Assembly: GCA_963844655.1 (NCBI GenBank)
Contig: CAWJPA010000003.1
Location: 434,001-498,000, forward strand
Length of the DNA: 64,000 nucleotides
Direction of reading: 5' to 3'
DNA from: JASHPR01 sp963844655
Lineage (GTDB): Bacteria > Actinomycetota > Actinomycetes > Streptosporangiales > Streptosporangiaceae
Both the position numbers and the translations under genes were made by a program. The notes beneath the pieces were generated by a model. That model was not told the origin of the DNA and ran no database searches. It worked only from the letters and a program-made list of their open reading frames with translations. Below, one piece after another: positions 10,098 to 19,099 of this stretch (its first letter is position 1; each line of letters opens with the position of its first letter).

Positions 10098-11207
10098 ATG
10101 GCTGTGTCAGTTGACGTTCTCGGACAGCTCTCTGAGGCTGGGGTTTCGGTGTGGCTGGATGACATCAGCCGCGACCGGCTGCGTACCGGCAACCTGCAAG
10201 AGCTGGTTGACGAGTACCACGTGGTTGGCGTGACGTCCAACCCGACGATCTTCGCGCACGCGGTGGACCACGGGGACGCCTACGACGGCCAGCTCACCGA
10301 CCTGAAGACCCGCGGCGTATCGGCGGAAGAAGCGTCGCGTGCCATCACCACTTATGACATCCGCTGGGCTTGTGACGTGCTCCGCTCGGTGCACGACGAG
10401 ACAGCCGGGCTGGATGGCCGGGTGTCCATTGAGGTGGATCCACGGGTGGCCAAAGACACGCACAAGACCATTGCCGAGGCGCGCAACCTGTGGTGGATGG
10501 TGGACCGGCCGAACCTGTTCATCAAGATTCCGGCTACGCCCGAAGGGCTGCCCGCTATCACGCAGGCCATCGCGGAGGGGATCAGCGTCAACGTCACGCT
10601 GATCTTCTCGCTGCAGCGGTATGGCGAGGTCATTGACGCCTATCTGGCGGGCCTGGAGCAAGCCAGGACGGTCGGGTGCGACCTGTCCCAGATCCACTCG
10701 GTGGCGTCCTTCTTCGTCAGCCGGATAGATGCCGAGGTCGATTCCAGGCTGGACAAGCTGGGCACCCCGGAGGCGGCGGCGCTGGGCGGCAAGGCAGCCA
10801 TCGCCAACGCCCGGCTGGCCTATGAGCTGTTCGAGCAGCGGTTCACCGGGGATCGCTGGCAGTCGCTGCAGGCCAGCGGGGCGCAGATCCAGCGGCCGCT
10901 GTGGGCCTCGACGTCCACGAAGGATCCGGCGTTCCCCGACACTATGTACGTCACCGAACTCGTCGTCGCCGACACGGTGAACACCATGCCCGAGGCCACC
11001 ATCAAGGCCACGGCCGACCACGGCCAGTTGCGCGGCGACACCGTGCACGGCACCTACGACGCGGCCCGGCAGGTCTTCACCGACCTGGAGAACCTCGGCA
11101 TCAGCTACGACGACGTGGTGCAGGCCACCGAGGATGAGGGCGTGGCGAAATTCGAGACATCGTGGAACGAGCTGCTCCACACGGTCAAGAAGAACATGGG
11201 ACTCTAG
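10098..11207 (+). CDS. tal: Transaldolase
   Basis: 369 residues, the usual length of the actinobacterial type. Transaldolase moves a dihydroxyacetone unit between sedoheptulose-7-phosphate and glyceraldehyde-3-phosphate in the cytosolic pentose phosphate pathway. Visible family motifs are GVTSNPTIF (45-53), the Schiff-base lysine in LFIKIPAT (K143), NVTLIFS, and the C-terminal KFETSWNELL. The start is the ATG at 10098, preceded by AAGAAGGGAA. An upstream extension in the same frame is Arg-rich and unlikely to be translated. In most actinomycetes tal sits with tkt and zwf. Here it is alone in an island near catalase and Dps, so it probably is a second copy supporting NADPH supply under stress (inference). 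Confidence 0.95.
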   Translation: MAVSVDVLGQLSEAGVSVWLDDISRDRLRTGNLQELVDEYHVVGVTSNPTIFAHAVDHGDAYDGQLTDLKTRGVSAEEASRAITTYDIRWACDVLRSVHDETAGLDGRVSIEVDPRVAKDTHKTIAEARNLWWMVDRPNLFIKIPATPEGLPAITQAIAEGISVNVTLIFSLQRYGEVIDAYLAGLEQARTVGCDLSQIHSVASFFVSRIDAEVDSRLDKLGTPEAAALGGKAAIANARLAYELFEQRFTGDRWQSLQASGAQIQRPLWASTSTKDPAFPDTMYVTELVVADTVNTMPEATIKATADHGQLRGDTVHGTYDAARQVFTDLENLGISYDDVVQATEDEGVAKFETSWNELLHTVKKNMGL

Positions 11208-11403
11208 CGCTGCATTCCTTACAGGCCTGTTGAATGTGGCACGGAGTGGAGGCAGCGCTTACCCGCAGGAACCCATGCACAATGCCAAAGCCACTGCGGG
11301 AGCACCCGGAGCGGCGACACATTCGGCCAGGCCAATCGCACAAGGACGCGAGCAGCCCGGCGGGACGTTGGTTCTGGGGAGCTGTCCGTAGTTGCGGGCG
11401 GAC

Positions 11404-11940
11404 TCATCTGCGGGCGGGCTCTGGCTGGTCGCCCCCGGGATCAGCTTCCTGGTCGTGAGCTGAGTCGTGGGTGGCCGCTGGGGTGCTGCCCCAGGCGACG
11501 GTCTCGTTCATGATGCCGATGATTTTCCCGGCCGGGATGGCGAGCAGGCAGATCCCGGCACAGGTCCACATCAGCCACCAGGCGTGCGCGATGATCGCCA
11601 GCCCGCCGGTGGTGAACGCGGCCACCACCACCGCTACCAGGACCCAGGATGCGGGCTTGCCGTGCGGGTGCCCTCCTTCGGGGACGTGCCGGTGCTCAAG
11701 CGATTCCCGGGGGTTGTCTCCCTGGCCGGGGGAAATCTCCGCGCTGGTCCCGCTGCCGCTGACCTCGCTTCGCCTCGGTACTCTCAGGCGCCCGGTGGCG
11801 GGGTGCAGATCCGCCGAGAACGTGGCGCCGATCAGCACCGCAAGGCCCGCGACCGCGACAACCGCGGTCAAGATTATTCCTGCCGTCGTGCCGAGCAGTT
11901 CTGTGTTAGGTGTTGTTCCGATTTGTGGTGGGTGACGCAT
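11404..11940 (-). CDS. Small HGxxPAAW-type membrane protein
   Basis: 178 residues. One hydrophobic segment lies near the N-terminus (GIILTAVVAVAGLAVLIGA). After a polar middle come the motif HGKPASW and two further membrane segments (WVLVAVVVAAF.., WWLMWTCAGICLLAIPAGKI). This C-terminal part matches small actinobacterial membrane proteins named after the HGxxPAAW motif, whose function is unknown. The N-terminal ~85 residues are an extension I do not recognise. It is transcribed towards tal, with no partner within operon distance. Confidence 0.65.
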   Translation of the reverse strand: MRHPPQIGTTPNTELLGTTAGIILTAVVAVAGLAVLIGATFSADLHPATGRLRVPRRSEVSGSGTSAEISPGQGDNPRESLEHRHVPEGGHPHGKPASWVLVAVVVAAFTTGGLAIIAHAWWLMWTCAGICLLAIPAGKIIGIMNETVAWGSTPAATHDSAHDQEADPGGDQPEPARR

Positions 11941-12202
11941 CGTTAGTCACTTTCTGGTTATGGCGGGGCTGGGCATACCTCAGCCCGGTTGAAGTTTGTT
12001 GTTTCAGGCTCGAGGCCGGAAAGGATCTGAATTTCCTGGAACTGCTGCTCGGTCACGCGGGCTGCGGGTCGTCCTCGCCAGATGTGGCCGAAATAGCCCG
12101 CCGTCAGCAGCGGACCGGAGATAACGAACATTCAGGCCACTAACGACTACAAGGGGAAGAGGGCAACTGCGCAGTGACCGCCGCGGCGGGATAAGGAGGG
12201 AA

Positions 12203-12242
12203 GGCCGGGGGCCGCCACGTCTGCGGGTGACGGCCCCCGGCC
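12203..12242 (-). terminator. Stem-loop after the manganese catalase gene
   Basis: A perfect 12-bp inverted repeat (GGCCGGGGGCCG at 12203-12214 and its complement at 12231-12242) with a 16-nt loop lies 5 bp beyond the catalase stop codon. There is no U-tract, as is common for actinomycete terminators. Confidence 0.75.
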
Positions 12243-12247
12243 GCAGG

Positions 12248-13147
12248 TCAGCTAAGCGCGTCCTTGATCTTCCCGGTGAGACCGGTTTCGGTGCCCAGGG
12301 CCGGGCCGCTGGGCTTGCCCATGGACCCGTCATAGGTGGCATACAGCAGCGGGTCCGGCGCCGGGACCGACGCCACGTCACCCAGCGGCTTGGGATCGGC
12401 CAGATAGCCGAACTCATGCTGGCCGTCGGGCTGCGGCCCGGAGGCCCAGCCGCCGTCTTGGCTATGCGTACCGTCGGACAGGTGCCACACCGACGTGGCG
12501 TGCTCGGCATATTCCTCGTCGAACAGGGCGTTGGGCGCCACGGTGGTCTCCAGCCCGTCGGCTTGCAGTTCCTCGATCGCCTTCAGCCACAGGTTCTGGT
12601 GCACGGTGTCGCGGGCCAGATTGAACTTGAGCATGTCCTTGACGCCGTTGTCGTCGGTCATGTTGTACAGCCGGGCCGTCTGCAGCCGTCCTTGCGCTTC
12701 GGCGGCCGCGTTGGCCCGGAAGTCGGCGAGCAGGTTACCGCTCGCGACGATGTACCGGCCGTTCCACGGGTAACCGTTGGAGTCAGCCAGCAACGCACCG
12801 CCGCCGGACACGATGGCCTGCTGCGGGTCCATCCCGCCCAGCACGGCGCCGACCACCGGGTCGGCCCCGGCGGCCTTAGTGGTCGCAGTGGCCGGGGCGC
12901 CTTCCAGCAGACGCGCCACCATGGTGGCGATCATCTCCACGTGCCCGATTTCCTCGGTCGCGATGTCCATGATCAGGTCCTTGTACTTGCCGGGCATCCG
13001 GCAATTCCAGCCCTGGAACAGGTACTGCATCGTGACGGTCATCTCGCCGTACGCGCCGCCGATCAGCTCCTGGAGCTTGTGCGCGTACACCGGATCGGGC
13101 TTGTCGGGCTTGGATTTGAACTGCAGACGAGAGGTATGCCGGAACAT
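12248..13147 (-). CDS. Manganese catalase (dimanganese, ferritin-like)
   Basis: 299 residues, a typical length. The enzyme dismutates hydrogen peroxide to water and oxygen in the cytosol. The dimanganese ligands known from the Lactiplantibacillus enzyme (Glu35, Glu66, His69, Glu148, His181) correspond here to E35, E66, H69, E150 and H183. Surrounding family motifs are GEMTVTMQYLFQGWN, EEIGHVEM, AQGRLQTARLY and TVHQNLW. The N-terminus MFRHTSRLQF is the normal family start. It has its own terminator and lies near Dps (plus strand, 13571), so the two peroxide-defence genes are close neighbours but not co-transcribed. Confidence 0.95.
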   Translation of the reverse strand: MFRHTSRLQFKSKPDKPDPVYAHKLQELIGGAYGEMTVTMQYLFQGWNCRMPGKYKDLIMDIATEEIGHVEMIATMVARLLEGAPATATTKAAGADPVVGAVLGGMDPQQAIVSGGGALLADSNGYPWNGRYIVASGNLLADFRANAAAEAQGRLQTARLYNMTDDNGVKDMLKFNLARDTVHQNLWLKAIEELQADGLETTVAPNALFDEEYAEHATSVWHLSDGTHSQDGGWASGPQPDGQHEFGYLADPKPLGDVASVPAPDPLLYATYDGSMGKPSGPALGTETGLTGKIKDALS

Positions 13148-13570
13148 CAGCGGCTTCTCACTTTCCTACTGGAGCCCGCAGTCACACACCGGGACACCCC
13201 GGGGCTGCGGGCGGTACTCGCGAGGCCGCTGCTTGACCCCCGCCGCGGCTGCTGCCCGCGCATGCGCTGGGTATGCATCGCTGGCTTAGAATTCTGAACG
13301 GCCAGGCCGCTGTTCCGGGCTAACGGCAGCTGCCTGCGGGGAAATTACCCAGGTCACGGCACATGTTCCGATAGCAGCGGGCTCAGCTAGCACGTCTGTG
13401 TCGGCTTCGGCCGCCGCCCGGGCAGGCTCGCGCCGCAGCAGCCACTCAAAGTAATCGGCGCAGAAGCGTGACCGCGGCGCCGGTGTTCGCATAACAACTG
13501 CCCGGGCGGGTAGGCGGCTGCATCTGCGGTCTTCGCCGCAGCCGCGCAGGTATTCACGGAAGGCAGCACC
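13148..13570. other. Divergent intergenic region between manganese catalase and Dps
   Basis: 423 bp holding the control regions of two oxidative-stress genes. No gene is visible. A GGAAGGCAGCACC ribosome-binding site precedes the Dps start. I see no clear OxyR/PerR-type palindrome or sigma-factor consensus. Confidence 0.5.
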
Positions 13571-14137
13571 ATGGCAGACGCCAACGGCTCGGGGTCGCTG
13601 AAGTACGGCGTGCCCGGCATGGGCAAGAAGGACGCATCGATGGTCATCGGCCTCCTGCAAGACCGGCTGAACTCGCTGAACGACCTCGCTCTCACGCTCA
13701 AGCACATTCACTGGAATGTGGTGGGTCCCCATTTCATCGCCGTGCACACCATGCTGGACCCGCAGGTTGACGCGGTACGGCTGATGGTGGATGCCACCGC
13801 CGAGCGGATCGCCACCCTCGGCGGGTCACCGTGCGGCACGCCAGGCGCGCTGGTCGCCGCGCGCTCGTGGGACGACTATTCCCTGGGCCGCGATGACGCA
13901 CTGGCCCACATGGGGGCGCTTGATGTCGTTTACGCGGGTGTGATCGAAGCCCACCGCGAGGCCATCGAGGCCACCGAGGAACCCGATCCGGTCACCCAGG
14001 ACATGCTCATCGGCCAGGCGGCTTTGCTCGAGCAGTTCCACTGGTTCGTCCGGGCGCACCTGGAAAGCCCCAGCGGCTCGCTGGCCACGGCAGGAGCAAA
14101 AACGGAGCGTGGCGCAGCCTCGCGCGCCAGAACCTGA
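13571..14137 (+). CDS. dps: Dps family DNA-binding ferritin
   Basis: 188 residues. Dps forms a 12-subunit shell that oxidises Fe(II) with peroxide, stores iron and shields DNA. The ferroxidase-site pattern is present: KHIHWNVVGPHF (both His), then VHTMLDPQVD and ATAERIATLGG (Asp and Glu). LLEQFHWFVRAHLES forms the last helix. A short basic tail (KTERGAASRART) and a Lys-containing N-terminus (YGVPGMGKKDAS) could contact DNA. The start ATG follows GGAAGGCAGCACC. It is probably co-regulated with the divergent catalase. Confidence 0.93.
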   Translation: MADANGSGSLKYGVPGMGKKDASMVIGLLQDRLNSLNDLALTLKHIHWNVVGPHFIAVHTMLDPQVDAVRLMVDATAERIATLGGSPCGTPGALVAARSWDDYSLGRDDALAHMGALDVVYAGVIEAHREAIEATEEPDPVTQDMLIGQAALLEQFHWFVRAHLESPSGSLATAGAKTERGAASRART

Positions 14138-14200
14138 CAGGCTCACCGGCTGCTGGACGGGGGAAGGCAGTGCCGGCGGCAAGCAGAACGAGGGGGCCCG

Positions 14201-15229
14201 ATGGCCAACAATGAGGTGCCGCGTCCGGCGGCCGGGGTACCTGGCTGGGCAGAGCCGCTTGTGGAGGCCAGCCGCAGCTGCGGGGAGGATGCCGCGGCCG
14301 CCGTCAAGCTCGCCGAATGCTACGGCCGGCTGCTTCCGCAGCCTGGCCGTGGGCTGACAGCGCAGCGCTGGGCGGTTCTGGCCGCTGCTGGCGAGCACAA
14401 TCTGACCGTTGCCCGGGTGCTGGAAGCGCACAGCGATGCGCTGGCGATCTTGGCTGAGGCCGGCGAACCAGTGCCCGGCGGTACCTGGGGAGTGTTCGCT
14501 GCCGAAGCGGCACCGCACCGCCTCCAGGCGGGTAGCCAGAATGGCCGTACGGTCCTGACCGGTGTCAAGCCATGGTGCTCGCTGGCAGGGCTGCTGGACG
14601 CAGCGCTGGTCACCGCTCACGCCGGCAACGCCCGCCAGCTGTTCCGGGTCAGCCTGCGTGATCCGTCGGTGACGGCCGGCCCGCCGCAGACGTGGGTCGC
14701 GCGCGGGCTGCGGAATGTCACCAGCTCGGCCGTGCGGTTCGACGGGACCCCGGCCGAGCCGGTCGGAGCGCCCGGCTGGTATCTGGAGCGGCCGGGATTC
14801 GCGTGGGGCGGGATGGGTGTGGCGGCATGCTGGGACGGCGGTGCCCGCGGGCTGCGGGCCACGCTGGCCCGCAAGTCAGCCCAGCGGACCGGGGAGCTAG
14901 CTGCGCTGCACGTCGGCGTCGTCGACTCCGAACTGCACGCCTCGGAGGCTGTCCTGGCCGGTGCTGCGGCCCTGGTCGATGCCGGGAAGGCCGATGGCAT
15001 GGCTGGGGAGATCCTGGCGCTGAGGGTCCGGGCAGTGGTCGCTAACGCGGTCGAGCGGACTATCCGGCAGGTCGGCCACGCGCTTGGCCCGGCACCGCTC
15101 GCGTTCGACGAGGATCATGCCCGGCGGGTGGCTGATCTGGAGCTTTACGTGCGCCAGCACCATGCCGAGCGCGACCTGGCCCAGCTCGGCAGTGCCGTGC
15201 TGGCCGGGACGGCGGGGTACCAGGTTTGA
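14201..15229 (+). CDS. Acyl-CoA-dehydrogenase-like protein
   Basis: 342 residues with the layout of the acyl-CoA dehydrogenase fold: a helical N-terminus, a middle beta domain (GTWGVFAAEAAPHRL, KPWCSLAGLLDAALVT), and a C-terminal four-helix part (GAAALVD.., VERTIRQVGHALGPAPLAFDEDHARRVADLELYVRQHHAERDLAQLG). Such proteins use FAD to oxidise acyl thioesters or act as side-chain modifying enzymes. The glycosyltransferase starts at TTG 15226, overlapping this stop by 4 bp, so they are co-translated. In other bacteria this pair often occurs with a PIG-L deacetylase and a methyltransferase; those two are missing here. The catalytic Glu was not located with confidence. Confidence 0.7.
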   Translation: MANNEVPRPAAGVPGWAEPLVEASRSCGEDAAAAVKLAECYGRLLPQPGRGLTAQRWAVLAAAGEHNLTVARVLEAHSDALAILAEAGEPVPGGTWGVFAAEAAPHRLQAGSQNGRTVLTGVKPWCSLAGLLDAALVTAHAGNARQLFRVSLRDPSVTAGPPQTWVARGLRNVTSSAVRFDGTPAEPVGAPGWYLERPGFAWGGMGVAACWDGGARGLRATLARKSAQRTGELAALHVGVVDSELHASEAVLAGAAALVDAGKADGMAGEILALRVRAVVANAVERTIRQVGHALGPAPLAFDEDHARRVADLELYVRQHHAERDLAQLGSAVLAGTAGYQV

Positions 15230-15978
15230 TCCGGCGCGTCACGGTCATCGTGCCGGCTGCCAATGAGGAACAACATATCGGTCGCTGCCTGTCCCGCATC
15301 CGCACAGCACGCGACCATCTGTACCGCGCCGATGCGAGCATCCAGGCCCGGATCGTGGTCGTCCTGGACAGCTGCCGCGACACGACAGCGCTGGTCACCG
15401 CGGCCCGCGGTGATGTGCAGTCCGTCACCATCACTGCCGGGAATGTGGGCCTGGCCCGCCGCGCCGGGGCCTGTGCCGCTCTCGGCGGCGCTGGCCCGGC
15501 CGGCGAACTGTGGCTGGCCAGCACCGACGCCGACTCCGAGGTCCCGGTGAACTGGCTGACCTCGATGATGGCCGAGGCACGGCGCGGCGCGCATGTGGTG
15601 CTGGGCACAGTCATACCGGGCCCGGGTCTCCGCCCGGCGGCTCGGGCGCAGTGGGCCAGCCAGCATCACCTGCGCGACGGCCACCCGCACGTACACGGAG
15701 CCAACCTCGGGATCCGCGGCGATGCGTACCTGGCGCTCGGCGGCTGGCGACCGCTATCGACCGGCGAGGACGCCGACCTGGCCAGGCGCGCGGCGCTCAC
15801 CGAACATCTGCGGGTCTCCCGCATCGCGTCGGCGCCCGTGGTCACAAGCGTGCGCCGCGAAGGCCGGGCACCCCGCGGCTTCTCCAGCTACCTGCGCGCC
15901 CAAAGTACCGTCAGCGTCTGCGATGAACTAGTCCGGCCGCGTCACCTGAACGAGGGCACGACGAGCGCATCCCCATGA
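15226..15978 (+). CDS. Family 2 glycosyltransferase
   Basis: 250 residues. The GT-A fold begins with VTVIVPAANEEQHIGRCL (nucleotide-binding strand). The metal-binding region is WLASTDADSEVP, the acceptor side is HVHGANLGIRGDAYLALGGW, and the C-terminal GEDADLARRA motif is typical of GT2. It transfers a sugar from a nucleotide donor to an unknown acceptor. No membrane segments are visible. The start is TTG at 15226, overlapping the stop of the acyl-CoA-dehydrogenase-like gene (TTGA), which implies translational coupling. Confidence 0.85.
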   Translation: MIRRVTVIVPAANEEQHIGRCLSRIRTARDHLYRADASIQARIVVVLDSCRDTTALVTAARGDVQSVTITAGNVGLARRAGACAALGGAGPAGELWLASTDADSEVPVNWLTSMMAEARRGAHVVLGTVIPGPGLRPAARAQWASQHHLRDGHPHVHGANLGIRGDAYLALGGWRPLSTGEDADLARRAALTEHLRVSRIASAPVVTSVRREGRAPRGFSSYLRAQSTVSVCDELVRPRHLNEGTTSASP

Positions 15979-16158
15979 GAGGTCATCGCGGTTGTCTGCC
16001 CCAGGTTCGGGCAGACCACCACCCTTGCCTGCACCGGTGATGGGGCACTGACCGACCGTCCAGCAGTTCATACGTGACCGCAACCTCGGCGACCCCGACC
16101 TTGCCGCGCAGCACGGAAGAGCTACCTCGGCGGCACTCCCCCCACGCCATTTTGGTCT

Positions 16159-16272
16159 GGGCGGCTGGCACCCACTGCAGGCCAGCGCGGCGAGCAGGAT
16201 GGCGCCGGTACCAGTGGCGAGAAACCCCAGAGGCAGGCTGCTGGCCACCGGCCGCAACACGATCCGCCTCAT
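16159..16272 (-). pseudogene. N-terminal remnant of a membrane protein, possibly GPR1/FUN34/YaaH-like
   Basis: Starts MRRIVLRPVASSLPLGFLA and continues with one hydrophobic segment (TGTGAILLAALACSG), after which similarity ends. The beginning (..RPIASPLPLGF..) is what I recall for actinobacterial acetate/succinate-transporter-like proteins. Only about 38 residues remain, so it is most likely a fossil left by an insertion. Confidence 0.35.
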
Positions 16273-16344
16273 CGCCTCCGGCGCGCGCTCACCGCGTCCG
16301 TTCACGACATCCCGTGTGGCCTGCCCCGAGCCGCCTGGGGCAGT

Positions 16345-16368
16345 CCGGCCCCCACGGCGTGGGGCCGG
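16345..16368 (-). terminator. Stem-loop after the Zn-alcohol dehydrogenase gene
   Basis: Inverted repeat CCGGCCCCCAC / GTGGGGCCGG (one bulged C) around a GGC loop, 5 bp beyond the stop codon of the minus-strand dehydrogenase. Confidence 0.7.
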
Positions 16369-16373
16369 CTAGC

Positions 16374-17513
16374 TCAGGCGGCTGGGTGGAGCAGGACTTT
16401 GGTCCAGCCGTCCTCGCGCCGGTCGAACCGGGTGTAAGCGTCGGGGGCCTGATCGAGCGGCAGTTCGTGGGACACGATCAGCGAGGGGCGGGCCTTGCCG
16501 CGGATGATCAGGTCGCGCAGCTGATGGTTGTAGCGCTTGACCGGGCACTGGCCGTGGCCCATGCTGATGGCCTTGTCGAACACCAGCCCGTAGTTGAACC
16601 CGTACCGGCCCTGCTTGGCCCCTTCGGTGGCCGCGCCGGGATCTTCGGGGTTGTACACGCCGACCACGCCGATCCGGCCGGTGGCCCGGACCACCTCGAT
16701 CAGCTTGTCCATCACCATCTCGGGATGCTCCTGGCCGGCGGGGTCGTGGGCCTGGTACCCGACGGCCTCGATGCCGCAGTCCACCCCAGCGCCGTCGGTC
16801 GCGTCGGTGATCACCTCGGCTGGGTCGGCGTCGGCGAAGTTGACTGCGGTCGCGCCGTATTTCTCGGCCAGCGCCAGCCGGTCGGCTTCTTTGTCCACCA
16901 CGAAGACCTGCGCGGCACCGCGCAACGCGGCGCTGTGCGCGGCCATCAGCCCGACCGGCCCGGCCCCGAAGATCGCCACGGTATTCCCCGGAGAGACCCG
17001 GGCCAGCTCGGCGCCGTGGTAGCCGGTGGGGAAGATGTCCGACAGCATGGCGAAGTCACTCTCATGGCCGGTCCCGGCGGGCAGCTTGAGCAGGTTGAAA
17101 TCGGCCCACGGCACCCGTAGGTACTCGGCTTGGCCGCCCCAGTACGGCCCCATCATCGGGTAGCCGTAGCCCGCCGTCGGCCGGCCGGACGGATTGGCCC
17201 GCAGGCACGCGCACGTCCAGCCCGCGACACAGTTACGGCAGGTGCCACAGGCGATATTGAACGGCACCGACACCCGGTCCCCCACCGAGACCCGGTCCAC
17301 CCCAGGCCCGGTCTCCTCGACCACACCCATGTTCTCGTGCCCCAGAACCATGCCCGCATCCAGCGGCGCCCGTCCCTCGTAGGGGTGCAGGTCCGACCCG
17401 CAGATGTTCGCCGTGGTGATACGGACCACCGCGTCCAGCGGCTGCTCAATCCCCGGATCGGCCACCGTTTCCACAGCCACATCGAACGCCCCCTTGAACA
17501 CCACTGCCTTCAC
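16374..17513 (-). CDS. Zinc-dependent alcohol dehydrogenase, formaldehyde-dehydrogenase-like
   Basis: 379 residues, medium-chain dehydrogenase/reductase. Catalytic zinc ligands fit C38 (NICGSDLH) and H59-E60 (GHENMG). The structural zinc lobe is C89-GTC-RNC (89, 92, 95) plus C101/C103. NAD binding is at IFGAGPVGLMAA with an acidic residue after the next strand (VVDKEADR). Length and the insert near residues 260-290 (HPEMVMDKLIEVVRATG) place it near glutathione-independent formaldehyde dehydrogenases. It probably oxidises an aldehyde or alcohol with NAD in the cytosol. It is a single gene with its own terminator. Its place among stress genes suggests aldehyde detoxification (inference). Confidence 0.88.
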   Translation of the reverse strand: MKAVVFKGAFDVAVETVADPGIEQPLDAVVRITTANICGSDLHPYEGRAPLDAGMVLGHENMGVVEETGPGVDRVSVGDRVSVPFNIACGTCRNCVAGWTCACLRANPSGRPTAGYGYPMMGPYWGGQAEYLRVPWADFNLLKLPAGTGHESDFAMLSDIFPTGYHGAELARVSPGNTVAIFGAGPVGLMAAHSAALRGAAQVFVVDKEADRLALAEKYGATAVNFADADPAEVITDATDGAGVDCGIEAVGYQAHDPAGQEHPEMVMDKLIEVVRATGRIGVVGVYNPEDPGAATEGAKQGRYGFNYGLVFDKAISMGHGQCPVKRYNHQLRDLIIRGKARPSLIVSHELPLDQAPDAYTRFDRREDGWTKVLLHPAA

Positions 17514-17739
17514 AAAGATCTCCCCTTGTACTTGCCAGCTCTTCCTCGGCGTACGGCGCGTCTACCCCGGGCGCGCGACCCTATCCACCAGGCGTTGCCC
17601 TTTCGCCGCGTCCTGGGACACTGGCCCGGTGATAGCAGCTACCCGAGATCACCGGTGCCTGGCATCACCGGGCCAGTGCTACCGCCGCCCCTCACTGCCT
17701 GACCCTTGCCAGTGACGACGGGTCACACGATCAGACGGC

Positions 17740-18176
17740 TCAGTGATCGAGGTCAATGAGCGCGAGACCCAGCTCGGGGCGGTCTGTCTTGCGCAGTTCC
17801 GCGGGTGCTTCGCGAATGATCACCTCGAGCGTCGGCCATACCTGGCCGTGAGCAGGTGCCCGCCGCGGGTGGTGCCGTCGGAAAGGCCGAGGACCGCATG
17901 CGCGTGCAGTTGCGGCCCATCGGCGCCGGCAGCGACGTCGCCGATCAGGGACAGCACCTCGCACTGCTCATCCACGCTGATCGGGCGGTATTCGGCGGCC
18001 ATACGGTCAAACCAGCCGACGGTCGCGCTCTCGAACGCGCCCACCGCAGTGATCTGCGCGGCAGTCAGTTCCTGATCACGCGCGAAAGCCGACAGGATCG
18101 TCACCGCCTCATCGCCGGGATCAAGCACGACCACGTAAACTCCGCCATCGGCCTGGTCAACGAGCTTCCATCGCAT
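17740..18176 (-). pseudogene. PPC (DUF296) domain protein, frameshifted once
   Basis: The start ATG at 18176 follows GGGAGGCAAGA. The protein reads MRWKLVDQADGGVYVVVLD then ITAVGAFESATVGWFDR and HAHAVLGLSDGTTRGGHLL, the core of PCC/PPC domains, which form trimers and in some bacteria bind DNA or metals. After HLL the frame is lost by one missing base near 17840-17846. In the next frame it continues as GQVWPTLEVIIREAPAELRK and ends at a TGA (17742-17740) after about 145 residues, the normal length. A one-base correction restores the gene, so decay and sequencing error are both possible. Confidence 0.75.
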
Positions 18177-18560
18177 TCTTGCCTCCCGGGTAGCGAGGCG
18201 GGCACGTCGCCTGCCAGCACTTTCCACGCAGCCGGATACTGCAGACTCCAGCTGCCGCGAGATCGCCTGGCAACTGGCCTCGGTTGCCTCGGCGTCCGAC
18301 GCCGCCGGGATGTTGCCCACCATGACCGCCTAGTCGTCGGTGACACCAAGCGGGAGGACGACCAGGTTGGTGTGCGCCTACGGCACGCGGGCATACCCGG
18401 GAGGGTGACCGGGATCAGCGAGTTCTGCACCAGGCCAGCCTGCCGGCTATCGCCGCCCGACAGCGCCCGCTGCCCATAACCTCACCATCACCCGCCGACC
18501 CTCCCACGGCGTTCCGGCCGCGGGAGCGGAATGGGAACAGTGAAGCACTGCCAGGTGCAG
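18177..18560. other. Gene-free stretch between the PPC and STAS genes
   Basis: 384 bp. Reading frames on both strands lack family features and look like chance openings. No strong hairpin or promoter was recognised. Confidence 0.4.
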
Positions 18561-19006
18561 TCAGACACGGTGCTGGGCAAGATCCGGCGCCTGTAAGGCG
18601 GACGGGAGCGGATCTGGCTCTGCGCCAGTCAGTACGGAGCTGCTGTTGCCGGTGGGCCGCGCGGGAGCCGCTAGGGCGAGGGCTTCTTCCAGGGTTGCGA
18701 AGTGGGGGATGATGCGGTCAAGGCCGCTGATCGCGAAAATCCGCAGGACGCCAACGGCGGTAATGACGACCAGCACGTGACCACCCTCATCCTGGGCCCG
18801 CTGGTGCGCGCGTATCAGGGCGTGCAACCCGGCCGAATCACAAAACTGGGTCCGGGACATGTCCACCACAGCCGTGCCGCGCCCGTGCCTCGCTCCTCCA
18901 GCAGAGCTGCCCGGAGCCTGGGGGCGTTGGTGATGTCGATCTCCTCAGGCGTGGTCACCACGGGCACACCGCCGACCAGCTCAACCACGAAACCGGCCTC
19001 AGACAT
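18561..19006 (-). pseudogene. STAS-domain anti-sigma-factor antagonist, frameshifted once
   Basis: ATG 19006 follows GGGAGGTGGCGCAG. The first half (VVTTPEEIDITNAPRLRAAL) and the second half (VVDMSRTQFCDSAGLHALIR, then VLRIFAISGLDRIIPHF) together make a complete STAS domain, broken by a one-base change near 18866-18880. The DS pair in FCDSAGLH is where kinases of the RsbW type phosphorylate antagonists. Such proteins release sigma factors by binding the anti-sigma kinase. The C-terminal ~25 residues are extra. It is divergent from the wHTH gene at 19161 and may share its control region. Confidence 0.75.
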
Positions 19007-19099
19007 CTGCGCCACCTCCCGTGACCTCAAGGCGGGCTAGGACCCGATCGGGCCACCATCAGGATCAGGCAGCCAACCAAGACCTGTCAACATAACCAC

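Larger units (their letters stand above)
15979..16373. other. Spacer with a gene remnant and a terminator
   Basis: About 395 bp between the glycosyltransferase (plus) and the alcohol dehydrogenase (minus). It holds the minus-strand remnant at 16159-16272 and the stem-loop at 16345-16368; nothing else is recognisable. Confidence 0.5.

Noticed and set aside
12227..13297. Plus-strand 356-codon frame over the catalase gene
   Set aside because: It is a shadow of the minus-strand manganese catalase, whose metal ligands are all present.
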